Origin: Metabacillus rhizolycopersici
GTDB taxonomy: Bacteria; Bacillota; Bacilli; Bacillales; Bacillaceae
Direction: 5' to 3'
Assembly: GCF_020075705.1 (NCBI RefSeq)
Contig: NZ_JAIQUM010000108.1
Span: 1 to 11,915, forward strand
Length of the DNA: 11,915 bases
Part shown: positions 1-5,432 of the stretch, piece by piece
How the letters are laid out: each line of letters opens with the position of its first letter
Position numbering within the stretch: position 1 is the first letter of the stretch
Translations under genes and position numbers: made by a program
The notes under the pieces: generated by a model
Told to the model about the DNA's origin: nothing
Seen by the model: the letters and a program-made list of their open reading frames with translations, nothing else
Databases searched by the model: none

Positions 1-48
1 AGACACTAAAAACACTTTTAAATTCAATTATAGATTACTTAAAATCAA

Positions 49-81
49 AAGATCCCTAAGCACTATTTGCAAAGGGATCTT
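49..81. terminator. Stem-loop, possible terminator
   Basis: A 9-bp perfect inverted repeat (AAGATCCCT / AGGGATCTT) surrounds a 15-nt loop. No long T tract follows on the plus strand. On the minus strand the hairpin is followed by TTTTGATTTTAAG, so termination of leftward transcription is the more plausible role. The AGATCCCT arm recurs in the terminators at 1454 and 3198, which may link this hairpin to the same repeat family. The gene it serves lies outside the window or is lost. Confidence 0.4.
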
Positions 82-233
82 CTGTAATAATTGTTGAATT
101 CCTATTAATATATCATTCCAACTAGTTGAAATGATAGTCAAAAAATATTCCATTAAATCAGAATTTACAATAACTAATCTACTCTCTTGAAAAGATAAGG
201 TGTATAAAAGACCTTCTTAGAGATTTGGTTTTG

Positions 234-250
234 GTTACCTTTAAGGCAAC
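234..250. promoter_or_regulatory. Imperfect palindrome resembling an MntR-type operator
   Basis: The 17-mer GTTACCTTTAAGGCAAC is palindromic except at two symmetric positions. Its complement contains TTGCCTTAA, as in the operator of B. subtilis mntH recognised by the manganese regulator MntR. It lies about 80 bp upstream of a strong ribosome binding site and ATG (331) whose reading frame stops after 13 codons. The sequence may therefore be the control region of a metal-transport gene whose body has been lost. The assignment rests on recalled motif similarity only. Confidence 0.25.
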
Positions 251-275
251 ACGAAAAATATATAAATTTAGTCTT

Positions 276-296
276 GCAATTCTATTGGCGAATTGC
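276..296 (+). other. 5'-leader stem-loop
   Basis: GCAATTC and GAATTGC form a perfect 7-bp stem with loop TATTGGC, 34 nt upstream of the ATG at 331. The position fits a structured leader of the tiny ORF, or equally a protein-binding palindrome. No T tract follows, so it is not a terminator. Function unknown. Confidence 0.3.
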
Positions 297-330
297 TACA
301 TAAGTAGATATAGAAAGAAGGAGTTTAAAA

Positions 331-372
331 ATGTTGATATATAAGGACTTTAAGAGTTTAAATGTAACATAG
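331..372 (+). other. 13-codon ORF with strong RBS; gene remnant or leader peptide
   Basis: ATG at 331 is preceded by AAGAAGGAG (316-324) at good spacing and encodes MLIYKDFKSLNVT before a TAG. The stop overlaps an 8-bp perfect hairpin (ATGTAACA at 362-369, TGTTACAT at 377-384). A palindrome, a leader hairpin, a good ribosome binding site and a start are present, but there is no downstream coding sequence. I read this as the 5' remnant of a gene whose body was deleted; a short leader peptide is the alternative. I do not recognise the peptide. Confidence 0.3.
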
Positions 373-504
373 CTTGTGTTACATATAACGACTTATCAAT
401 TTAACGCTACAAAGAAAAATAGTATATACAGCAGAATGAACAGACCACCCTATAATAAGAGTGCCCTTTTTATGTCGAAACTTGTTTTCTAGTAATATTT
501 GAAA

Positions 505-519
505 ATGTAAGCGTTTTCT
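505..519. promoter_or_regulatory. cre-like site (CcpA catabolite repression)
   Basis: ATGTAAGCGTTTTCT fits the loose Bacillus cre consensus WTGNAANCGNWNNCW at every position. It sits in a stretch with no convincing gene; only a 27-codon ORF (523-606, plus strand, no ribosome binding site) follows it. The match could be chance, or a relic of a sugar-regulated gene that has been lost. Confidence 0.35.
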
Positions 520-647
520 GTTATGGTAATAATGGGTTGGATGGCACGTGTGGCTGTCATAGTATCTGGCGTAGGTGGGGCCGATATCGGAAGAGGACTT
601 AGATAAAATATCCTTTTTTAGTTGAATAAAATCATAGATAAACAATA

Positions 648-676
648 AACCCCTTGGGCACCAAAGGGGTTATTTT
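648..676 (+). terminator. Rho-independent terminator
   Basis: AACCCCTTGG and CCAAAGGGGTT pair around a 3-nt loop with one bulged A, followed by ATTTT. It would end plus-strand transcription coming from the 331-606 remnant region, and it could also act on leftward transcription from the minus-strand gene at 855-1349. A copy of the 30-nt dispersed tail begins 26 nt after it. Confidence 0.6.
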
Positions 677-701
677 GGTGTAGCTGCCTCTAAGAAGTTT
701 T

Positions 702-731
702 ATGTTAACTAGGTTTGTATTCAATATACAT
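702..731 (+). repeat. Dispersed 30-nt tail repeat, copy 1
   Basis: The copy begins ATGTTAACTAGG and ends ATATACAT. It aligns without gaps to the 30-mers at 1506-1535 and 2607-2636. Like them it lies just downstream of a terminator hairpin, here the one at 648-676. The conserved core is ATGTTAACTRGATTTGTAT followed two bases later by AGTATNCAT. No coding potential. Confidence 0.55.
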
Positions 732-758
732 GGATAATAAAGCAAATGTACCCAACCT

Positions 759-811
759 CTTTTTTTTCGATAATTAGCCTTATGTAGACTAGAAATGTAT
801 TGGTTATACAA
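759..811 (+). repeat. Dispersed tail repeat, copy 2 (degenerate)
   Basis: A T-rich run is followed by CGATAATTAGCC and then a 30-nt tail beginning ATGTAGACTAG at 782. The CGATAATTAGC segment is shared exactly with the copy at 2592-2603. The GTACCCAACCTC just before the T-run resembles the right arm of the 2547-2589 hairpin, so this looks like a decayed copy that has lost its left terminator arm. Confidence 0.45.
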
Positions 812-854
812 TGGATTAAACCGAACAGCAGTTGTAGAGTTACTAGAGTTTAAA

Positions 855-1349
855 CTAAATGTAGTCGAAAATAGTCAAGTAAAACACAGCAAAAAATACA
901 GATAGTATTAATGCCCAAAGCGTATGGACATGATGAAGTCTTACCATTGGAAACATTATTATGACAAATAAAAATGACCATCCCAAATGCCATCCATTGT
1001 GATAGGATAATATCCCAAACCATTCGCCTATCCACTCTAATAACATAAAACTAAGTATCCATTTTAATGTGTAAGTAATTTGTTTCTTAATTCTACTAGG
1101 ATAATTAGACAAAAAAACAAAAGCTATTAAAGGGTTTATGATGAGATTGTGTATAAAATGAACATTCATAAGATTAAAAATAGAATCTTCTTCAAGTTCC
1201 CACAAATGATAATGACTATGTGAAATAAACTCGTAAAGGAAAGTTGATAAAGATATATATAGCATTGTGGGGTAATATTCTTCCCAGTTTTTCCAATCAC
1301 CCTTCAATAAAGAAAATAACATAACTAGGATAACAAGGATTAGGTTCAT
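855..1349 (-). CDS. CBO0543-like small multi-pass membrane protein
   Basis: The product is 164 residues and very hydrophobic, with about four or five membrane segments: residues 1-14, 27-43, 67-82, 96-113 and 122-162. Conserved-looking features are HLWEL (48-52), a proline-containing helix INPLIAFVFL (71-80), EWIGEWFGILSYHNGW (105-120) and an RLHH-x-HTLW stretch (137-145). This pattern matches my recollection of the CBO0543 family of Bacillus and Clostridium membrane proteins, whose function is unknown. The start has a GGAG ribosome binding site 8 nt upstream. A TATAAT promoter lies about 50 bp upstream. The gene is monocistronic, with the tauE-like gene upstream in the same direction behind a terminator. 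Family assignment is moderate; the membrane protein call is firm. Confidence 0.65.
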   Translation of the reverse strand: MNLILVILVMLFSLLKGDWKNWEEYYPTMLYISLSTFLYEFISHSHYHLWELEEDSIFNLMNVHFIHNLIINPLIAFVFLSNYPSRIKKQITYTLKWILSFMLLEWIGEWFGILSYHNGWHLGWSFLFVIIMFPMVRLHHVHTLWALILSVFFAVFYLTIFDYI

Positions 1350-1400
1350 TTATTTTCTCCTATTTACAAACTAGTTCATATTATTAACATTAAATTACAA

Positions 1401-1427
1401 ATTATACCAATCCGTTGATTGAACGGA
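1401..1427 (-). promoter_or_regulatory. Promoter of the CBO0543-like gene with an operator-like inverted repeat
   Basis: On the minus strand TATAAT (1401-1406) is preceded by TG at the extended -10 position. No good -35 hexamer is present at 17 nt. In its place lies a perfect 6-bp inverted repeat with a 5-nt spacer (TCCGTT at 1411-1416, AACGGA at 1422-1427). An extended -10 promoter with a repressor or activator site over the -35 region would explain this layout. The regulator is unknown. Confidence 0.4.
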
Positions 1428-1453
1428 GTTCAAAGCATTTTAAGAGTCAGTAT

Positions 1454-1485
1454 AAAAAGGGATCTCCAGTCGAAGATCCCTTTTT
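1454..1485. terminator. Bidirectional terminator, within repeat copy 3
   Basis: AAAAAGGGATCT and AGATCCCTTTTT form a 12-bp stem around CCAGTCGA, with A and T runs on either side, so it can work in both directions. For leftward transcription it ends the tauE-like gene, whose stop is at 1619. It is identical, base for base, to the terminator at 3198-3229. Confidence 0.8.
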
Positions 1486-1535
1486 CATTGCCGATAAGCG
1501 TGATGATGTCAATTAGATTTGTATGAAGTATGCAT
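1454..1535 (+). repeat. Terminator-plus-tail repeat, copy 3
   Basis: The first 56 bp (1454-1509) are identical to 3198-3253: the terminator hairpin, then CATTGCCGATAAGCGTGATG and ATGT. The 30-nt tail (1506-1535) aligns without gaps to 702-731 and 2607-2636, ending AGTATGCAT. Identity beyond the hairpin shows duplication of a defined unit, not independent evolution of two terminators. Confidence 0.75.
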
Positions 1536-1618
1536 AAACTTATTTGTTTTTTAACTAAAATTTAATGACGTTAAAAGTGAGGTATTAAGGAATGACCATC
1601 TCTCAAACATTAACCTAT

Positions 1619-2383
1619 TTAAATAAGCTTTAATCCACTTATTAAAATGATCGTAGCCATTACAGTTTGGAGAGGCTTAGCAGGAAATTTGGCAGATAAT
1701 CTGCTGCCTATTAACACTCCCGGGATTGATCCTATTAGCAAATTAGCTGTCAACGTATAGTCAACACTTCCAAAACTAGCATTTAATATACCTGCAGCGG
1801 TTACTAAAAAAAAGGCGTGTGCAATATCTGTTCCTACTAACTCAGAAGTTTTCATTCTGTATAAGTATAACATAGCAATGGCAAATAAAGATCCAGATCC
1901 AATGGATGTTAGTCCCACTATAAAACCAAAGATAACACCTATGAGAATGGTTTGTGTTTTCTTTTTTTCAAGAGGTTGCATTTGCCAACGATTAGGCCGT
2001 ATCTTCTTATCAAAAAAGACTCGAATAAGAATAGAAATAGCTACTAAAGTCAAAACATATCCAAGTGCATGTTTAATAATTTGCTCCTGATGTTGGTGAA
2101 ATGCTGGAAAAAGATGAAGAGTCCCAATCGCAATTACAGCACTAGGAATACTACCTAACGCCAAATATTTTACCAATTTGAAATTAATGGTACCTTGTTT
2201 CCAGTGTTGACCTAGTCCGAATAGTTTTGTAATGGAATTATAAACAAGGTCTGTTCCTACTGCGACGGAAGGATTTATACCTAATACTATTAAAAGAGGG
2301 GTCAAAAGAGCTGCTCCTCCCACTCCTGTTAGTCCTACTAAAATTCCTACCACTAATCCCATAATCGCGATACTGACGCTCAT
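1619..2383 (-). CDS. Sulfite exporter TauE/SafE family permease
   Basis: The product is 254 residues, full length for the TauE/SafE (DUF81) family of membrane transporters, which move sulfur-containing or organic anions. It shows the family's internal duplication. GLTGVGGAALLTPLL (18-31) matches GLTSIGSGSLF (157-167), GTD recurs at 43-45 and 184-186, and GSIP recurs at 77-80 and 218-221. Each half starts with a glycine-rich helix, and a polar loop (residues 124-144) separates the halves. The ATG at 2383 has GGAGG 9 nt upstream and a good promoter at 2426-2454. It is transcribed alone, away from the secreted-protein gene, and ends at the 1454 terminator. The substrate cannot be told: no sulfur-metabolism or rhodanese genes are adjacent. 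Confidence 0.9.
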   Translation of the reverse strand: MSVSIAIMGLVVGILVGLTGVGGAALLTPLLIVLGINPSVAVGTDLVYNSITKLFGLGQHWKQGTINFKLVKYLALGSIPSAVIAIGTLHLFPAFHQHQEQIIKHALGYVLTLVAISILIRVFFDKKIRPNRWQMQPLEKKKTQTILIGVIFGFIVGLTSIGSGSLFAIAMLYLYRMKTSELVGTDIAHAFFLVTAAGILNASFGSVDYTLTANLLIGSIPGVLIGSRLSAKFPAKPLQTVMATIILISGLKLI

Positions 2384-2425
2384 CTTGTTGCCTCCAATTC
2401 AATTAAATCCTAGTATGTTTATATG

Positions 2426-2454
2426 ATTATAATGCATTAGTATACTCCAGTAAA
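2426..2454 (-). promoter_or_regulatory. SigA-type promoter of the tauE-like gene
   Basis: On the minus strand TTTACT (2449-2454), a 17-nt spacer and a perfect TATAAT (2426-2431) lie about 45 bp upstream of the start codon. The region is AT-rich. I see no clear operator palindrome. Confidence 0.55.
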
Positions 2455-2546
2455 TAATATTCTGAATATTTTTGATTCAGTCTATTTACATACAACACTT
2501 TATGTATCTGCCTTCTTAGGGGTGTAACTATCGTTAGAAAGGAAAA

Positions 2547-2589
2547 ACAAAAAGGATTAGGTACCTTTTGGATACCCAATCCTTTTTGT
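2547..2589. terminator. Terminator hairpin of repeat copy 4
   Basis: ACAAAAAGGATT and AATCCTTTTTGT form a 12-bp stem, extended by GGTA / TACC around a short loop. The flanking A and T runs allow bidirectional function. It lies between the divergent starts of the tauE-like gene and the secreted-protein gene, where neither gene needs a terminator. That supports its arrival as part of a repeat unit. Confidence 0.7.
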
Positions 2590-2636
2590 TACCGATAATT
2601 AGCTCTATGTTAACTGGATTTGTATAGAGTATTCAT
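2547..2636 (+). repeat. Terminator-plus-tail repeat, copy 4
   Basis: The terminator hairpin is followed by ACCGATAATTAGCTCT and then the 30-nt tail (2607-2636) ATGTTAACTGGATTTGTAT...AGTATTCAT. The spacer CGATAATTAGC is shared with copy 2 and the tail with copies 1 and 3. The hairpin sequence itself differs from copies 3 and 5, so what is conserved is the linker and tail, with hairpin structure rather than hairpin sequence. Confidence 0.65.
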
Positions 2637-2742
2637 TTCTAGATCCTCATAAGGTTATAGCATTTTGACTGTTCTTCTCTTTTAGAGATTAGTTGCAAGT
2701 ATTTTGTAGCTTTTGTACCAAAACAAAAGGACCTGTTAAATA

Positions 2743-2771
2743 TTCCCTTATATATATATATTAAAAGGGAA
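2743..2771 (+). other. AT-rich leader hairpin before the secreted-protein gene
   Basis: TTCCCTT (2743-2749) and AAGGGAA (2765-2771) pair around an alternating TA tract that can extend the stem. It lies about 33 nt upstream of the likely ATG, so it is probably in the 5' leader. A second hairpin, CTTTTGT / ACAAAAG (2710-2729), lies before it. Neither has a T tract. They may stabilise the mRNA or bind a regulator; this is inference. Confidence 0.35.
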
Positions 2772-2804
2772 CGTTCAAGTCAAAACGGGAGAGAAGGAAT
2801 GGGC

Positions 2805-3182
2805 ATGAAAAAGTTTAAAATGAGTGTCGTGGCATTGGTAGTTGCGTTGTTGATCCCATCTTCTACATTTGCAAGCGGCTGGGATTACTTAGGAGAAGAA
2901 TCTCTTTTTTCTAATGGTGATGAAAGTGATGTGTATGCCTCTACTGGTGGAGATTATAAGATTTGTCGGGATCCTTACGTGGGTCCAGCTGGTAAGTTAA
3001 AAGTTGAATTATGGGAGTACGATCCTGAAAGTTATAATGATTATGTAGGAACAAGATATATAGAACGAGGCAAATGTGGGTATTTCTGGGGTATTGGTAA
3101 ATTTGTTGATGGAGGAAATGAAGCGGAATTTTTTGCGAAATCAAAGACTGACAGTGATATGCATTTAATCTTTTATGATTAA
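2805..3182 (+). CDS. Small secreted protein of unknown function
   Basis: A 125-residue protein with a clear Sec signal peptide: MKKFK, a hydrophobic core (residues 7-19), then SSTFA with likely cleavage after Ala23. The mature part is about 100 residues, acidic and rich in Gly, Asp and Tyr. It has one Cys pair (C54, C91) that could form a disulfide after export, and the motif ELWEYDPESYNDYVG (68-82). The family resembles secreted proteins I recall from Bacillus, with no known function. I chose the ATG at 2805 over 2799: AGAAGGA ends at 2798, giving 6 nt spacing to 2805 and none to 2799. A TTGACT (2665-2670) could be a -35 but has a poor -10. The gene ends directly at the 3198 terminator, so it is monocistronic. 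Confidence 0.75.
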   Translation: MKKFKMSVVALVVALLIPSSTFASGWDYLGEESLFSNGDESDVYASTGGDYKICRDPYVGPAGKLKVELWEYDPESYNDYVGTRYIERGKCGYFWGIGKFVDGGNEAEFFAKSKTDSDMHLIFYD

Positions 3183-3197
3183 TTCACTAACTGAATG

Positions 3198-3229
3198 AAA
3201 AAGGGATCTCCAGTCGAAGATCCCTTTTT
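3198..3229 (+). terminator. Terminator of the secreted-protein gene
   Basis: A 12-bp stem (AAAAAGGGATCT / AGATCCCTTTTT) starts 15 nt after the stop codon at 3182. It is identical to the hairpin at 1454-1485. Confidence 0.8.
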
Positions 3230-3260
3230 CATTGCCGATAAGCGTGATGATGTTAACTAA
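3198..3260 (+). repeat. Terminator-plus-tail repeat, copy 5 (truncated tail)
   Basis: Positions 3198-3253 are identical to 1454-1509. The tail begins ATGTTAACTA and then diverges into an A-rich sequence, so only the first ~10 bases of the 30-nt tail remain. Notably those bases resemble copies 1 and 4 (TTAAC) more than copy 3 (TCAAT). Confidence 0.65.
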
Positions 3261-3325
3261 AAAATTAGAAGTTTTTAAACATCTGATTCTAAAAAGTTCT
3301 GCAATAAACACCAGTTGAAATAAAT

Positions 3326-3350
3326 TAATCGGTCTTCAGCAATCCGATTA
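3326..3350. other. Intergenic stem-loop (gap 3183-3490)
   Basis: TAATCGG and CCGATTA form a 7-bp stem with an 11-nt loop, with no T tract. Apart from this hairpin and the repeat copy at 3198-3260, the 3183-3490 gap shows only a weak AT-rich promoter-like stretch (TACAAT at 3430-3435 without a good -35). Confidence 0.25.
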
Positions 3351-3490
3351 TGATTGTAGAGGAATGGATTTTCTGAATCATCTAATTTAGTGTAAACTGA
3401 ATTCACATAGCGATTTAAAGGATTTATTATACAATAAATTTTATATATACTTAAACCATTATGAGTAAAAATAATATGGAGGAAACTAAC

Positions 3491-4060
3491 ATGACAAAGA
3501 TAAATAAAATGGAGTTGCCACTAGAACAGCGTGAAGAATTACTAGAAGCATTGAAGGCCCGTTTTGAGAAAAACATGCACCGCCATGAAGGTGTTGAATG
3601 GGATAAAGTCCAAGCAAAGCTGGATGCTAATCCTGAAAAACTGTGGTCGCTTAATGAAATGGAGATAACTGGTGGTGAACCGGATGTTGTTGAATATGAT
3701 AAAAAGAAGGACGAATATATTTTTTATGATTGTTCAGCGGAAAGTCCTAAAGGTCGCAGAAGTGCTTGTTACGACCGTGAAGCGCTGGAGTCAAGGAAAA
3801 AACATAAACCAGAAAATAACGTTATTGATATGACAACTGCCATGGGCATTGAACTTTTAACAGAAGAACAATATCGAGCGTTGCAGAAACTTGAAAATTT
3901 CGATAGGAAAACCTCGAGTTGGGTGCAAACTCCCTCTGATATTAGAGAACTCGGCGGTGCCCTTTTTTGCGACTATCGCTATGGGCATGTATTCGTGTAT
4001 CACAATGGTGCGGACTCCTACTATGCTGCCAGAGGGTTCCGTGGCTCGTTAAGGGTCTAA
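3491..4060 (+). CDS. DUF4256 domain-containing protein
   Basis: A 189-residue soluble protein whose whole length matches the DUF4256 family of uncharacterised bacterial proteins. Features remembered for this family include an N-terminal helix (EQREELLEALKARFEKNMHRH), the phrase WSLNEMEITGGEPDVV, a short beta segment DEYIFYDCSAESPKGRRSACYD, and a C-terminal GGALFCDYRYGHVFVYHNGADSYY. Several charged residues and two Cys are present, but no catalytic motif that I can name. The ATG at 3491 is preferred because ATGGAGG (3476-3482) lies 8 nt upstream; the in-frame ATG at 3461 has no ribosome binding site. The gene stands alone, with no clear terminator directly after it. The function is unknown. 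Confidence 0.85.
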   Translation: MTKINKMELPLEQREELLEALKARFEKNMHRHEGVEWDKVQAKLDANPEKLWSLNEMEITGGEPDVVEYDKKKDEYIFYDCSAESPKGRRSACYDREALESRKKHKPENNVIDMTTAMGIELLTEEQYRALQKLENFDRKTSSWVQTPSDIRELGGALFCDYRYGHVFVYHNGADSYYAARGFRGSLRV

Positions 4061-4229
4061 ATTTTGCATAGAAGGCTAAATTTGAATTTGAGAGCGGATT
4101 AACTAGGGAAAGGATTTCATTTCATTCTTCAACTATCGGATGCGTTTATTTAAGAATGCGTCTTTTCGTGTATTGGACTAGATTGTGGAACAAACTTATA
4201 AATGATGAATATTTGTACTTAAACGCAAC

Positions 4230-4245
4230 TGGAAGTCTCACTTTA
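4230..4245 (+). repeat. 16-bp copy of the right end of the 9572-9782 structured element
   Basis: TGGAAGTCTCACTTTA occurs here and at 9767-9782, where it closes a ~200-nt structured element. Here nothing upstream resembles the rest of that element, so this would be a relic of a second copy. The gap 4061-4563 otherwise holds the terminator at 4341-4374, the promoter/FapR region at 4472-4517 and no credible gene. Confidence 0.4.
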
Positions 4246-4340
4246 TAGAAAAGTAGGAATGATGTACAAAAAGAATAAGCCGTTACGTAAATCTGTTCAA
4301 GTATGTATTGAGGAGTTTAGTACATTCAGGTGTGATGACG

Positions 4341-4374
4341 AATAAGCCCATAACATTTCGGTTATGGGCTTATT
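4341..4374. terminator. Strong bidirectional terminator
   Basis: AATAAGCCCATAAC and GTTATGGGCTTATT form a perfect 14-bp stem with a 6-nt loop. On the plus strand TTGTATCATTCATTTTT follows. It separates the DUF4256 region from the FapR-controlled region. Confidence 0.75.
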
Positions 4375-4471
4375 TGTATCATTCATTTTTACTAGTAACA
4401 ATAGAAGCTAATAATCTCCTAGAGTAACGCCTTCTTTTTTTGTTTTCTACATTTTGAAATAAGTTATAAAT

Positions 4472-4500
4472 TATACATAAAAGGTAAATTTTAATAAAAT
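4472..4500 (+). promoter_or_regulatory. Candidate SigA promoter of the fabH-remnant/fabZ transcript
   Basis: TATACA (4472-4477), a 17-nt spacer and TAAAAT (4495-4500) form a plausible though imperfect promoter. The FapR-like box starts inside the -10 region, an arrangement that would allow repression. Confidence 0.4.
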
Positions 4501-4517
4501 TAGTACCAGGTGCTAGT
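4499..4517. promoter_or_regulatory. FapR operator-like palindrome
   Basis: ATTAGTACC-A-GGTGCTAGT is a near-perfect inverted repeat matching the FapR box as I recall it (TTAGTACC, one base, GGTACTAA) with two mismatches in the right half. FapR is the malonyl-CoA-responsive repressor of fatty-acid and phospholipid synthesis genes in Bacillus. The box lies about 46 bp upstream of a fabH start codon. The sequence match and the gene identity were found independently and support each other. Confidence 0.7.
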
Positions 4518-4563
4518 AACAAGTGTTAAAATTGTGTTAAGTCATAAAATGAGGTGAACTGTT

Positions 4564-4710
4564 ATGTTTAAATCGAAAGCTCATATTACTGCAAGCGGTT
4601 CATATGTTCCTGAAATAAAATTAACAAATGATGATTTAGAAAAAATGGTCGAAACGAACGACGAGTGGATTGTTCAACGTACAGGAATTAAAGAGTCATT
4701 CGTGAAGTGA
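4564..4710 (+). pseudogene. fabH: fabH 5' fragment (3-oxoacyl-ACP synthase III), truncated
   Basis: The 48-codon frame carries the conserved N-terminus of FabH, the enzyme that starts fatty-acid synthesis by condensing acyl-CoA with malonyl-ACP. Recognisable features are [20 protein letters not shown] (residues 12-31) followed by [13 protein letters not shown] (32-44), which is nearly diagnostic. Homology ends after RTGIKE, where a FabH would continue with RRIA; instead SFVK and a stop follow. About 280 codons are missing, including the catalytic Cys, His and Asn, so no enzyme can be made. The ribosome binding site (GAGGTGA, 4551-4557) and the FapR-type control region are intact. The deletion endpoint is near 4693, and the rest of fabH is not present downstream. 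Confidence 0.85.
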
Positions 4711-4789
4711 AGAGCTACAAGTGTTTAGCTAAGAGAGTTACAATAGCACTTTTTATATGAAAAGTTACTTATTTTAACAGGAGATTGGA

Positions 4790-5356
4790 ATGGAAATTTC
4801 ATTGATTAGACATGGAAAATCTAAGCATATAGAAAATACTCGAATAACTTGTAAAGAATTTCAAGAATGGGCTGAAAAGTATGATAGCAGTGGGGTTTTT
4901 GAAGAAAGTAGTTACCCACCAGTAACACTTGAAAAAATAGCAACAGCAAATGTTGTGATGACAAGCGATTTGAAAAGGTCAATAGAATCAGCAAGTTTAT
5001 TGAATCCAAATCAAAAAGTCTTTTCTGATGCTTTATTTAGGGAAACAGAATTACCTGCCTTCCCAAGAATATTGAGGTTGAAATTGAGTCCAAATAGTTG
5101 GACAGTCATTTTAAGGTGTCTATGGTTCAGTGGATATTCAAGACAATGTGAGTCTTTGGTAAATGCAAAACAGAGAGCAAAACAAGCAGCTGAACAATTA
5201 GTGAAGTATGCAGAGAAGTATAACTCAGTTGTTTTAGTTGGACATGGATTTTTTAATAGATTGATATCTGAAGAACTAATGAAAATGGGTTGGGAAGGTA
5301 AAGGGAAATCAAGTGTTAAACACTGGAGTTGTACGACATATTCGTTATTGAACTAA
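4790..5356 (+). CDS. Histidine phosphatase family protein (phosphoglycerate mutase-like)
   Basis: A 188-residue cytoplasmic enzyme of the histidine phosphatase (phosphoglycerate mutase) superfamily, which removes phosphate from small molecules or proteins through a phospho-histidine. The catalytic motif LIRHGKS is at residues 5-11 (H8 as nucleophile). R63 in SDLKRS, E85 or E87 in RETELP as acid, and H152 in VGHGFFNR complete the expected set of active-site residues. It appears complete, close to normal length for the small bacterial members. AGGAG (4779-4783) lies 6 nt before the ATG. It lies between the fabH fragment and fabZ, with no strong terminator on either side, so it is probably transcribed from the FapR-type promoter. 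The substrate is unknown, and a link to lipid metabolism is only positional. Confidence 0.85.
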   Translation: MEISLIRHGKSKHIENTRITCKEFQEWAEKYDSSGVFEESSYPPVTLEKIATANVVMTSDLKRSIESASLLNPNQKVFSDALFRETELPAFPRILRLKLSPNSWTVILRCLWFSGYSRQCESLVNAKQRAKQAAEQLVKYAEKYNSVVLVGHGFFNRLISEELMKMGWEGKGKSSVKHWSCTTYSLLN

Positions 5357-5432
5357 GCACATGAGTTTTTCATTAAGGACTAAAATACTAATGGATATCT
5401 TCAAAATATTGGTTATGGGAGGTGCATTGATT

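Noticed and set aside
523..606. 27-codon plus-strand ORF containing ARVAVIVSGVGGADIGRG
   Set aside because: The Gly-rich peptide and locally higher GC look gene-like, but there is no ribosome binding site and no family I can name. Kept only as part of the remnant-region observation.
379..645. 88-codon minus-strand open frame
   Set aside because: No ribosome binding site, no recognisable family, odd composition (many Tyr and His), and its start lies just upstream of a terminator hairpin that overlaps its would-be leader. I judge it spurious.
2769..2776. GAACGTTC as a LexA (SOS) box before the secreted-protein gene
   Set aside because: The Bacillus LexA box needs GAAC and GTTC separated by four bases; here they are adjacent, so it is only a short palindrome.
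4262..4345. 27-codon ORF just before the terminator at 4341
   Set aside because: Poor ribosome binding site, stop codon inside the terminator stem and no recognisable similarity. It could be the tail of a lost gene but cannot be supported.
5361..5432. N-terminal extension of FabZ from ATG 5361
   Set aside because: No ribosome binding site before 5361, a strong one at 5417-5424 inside the extension, and FabZ homology and normal length begin at 5427-5433.
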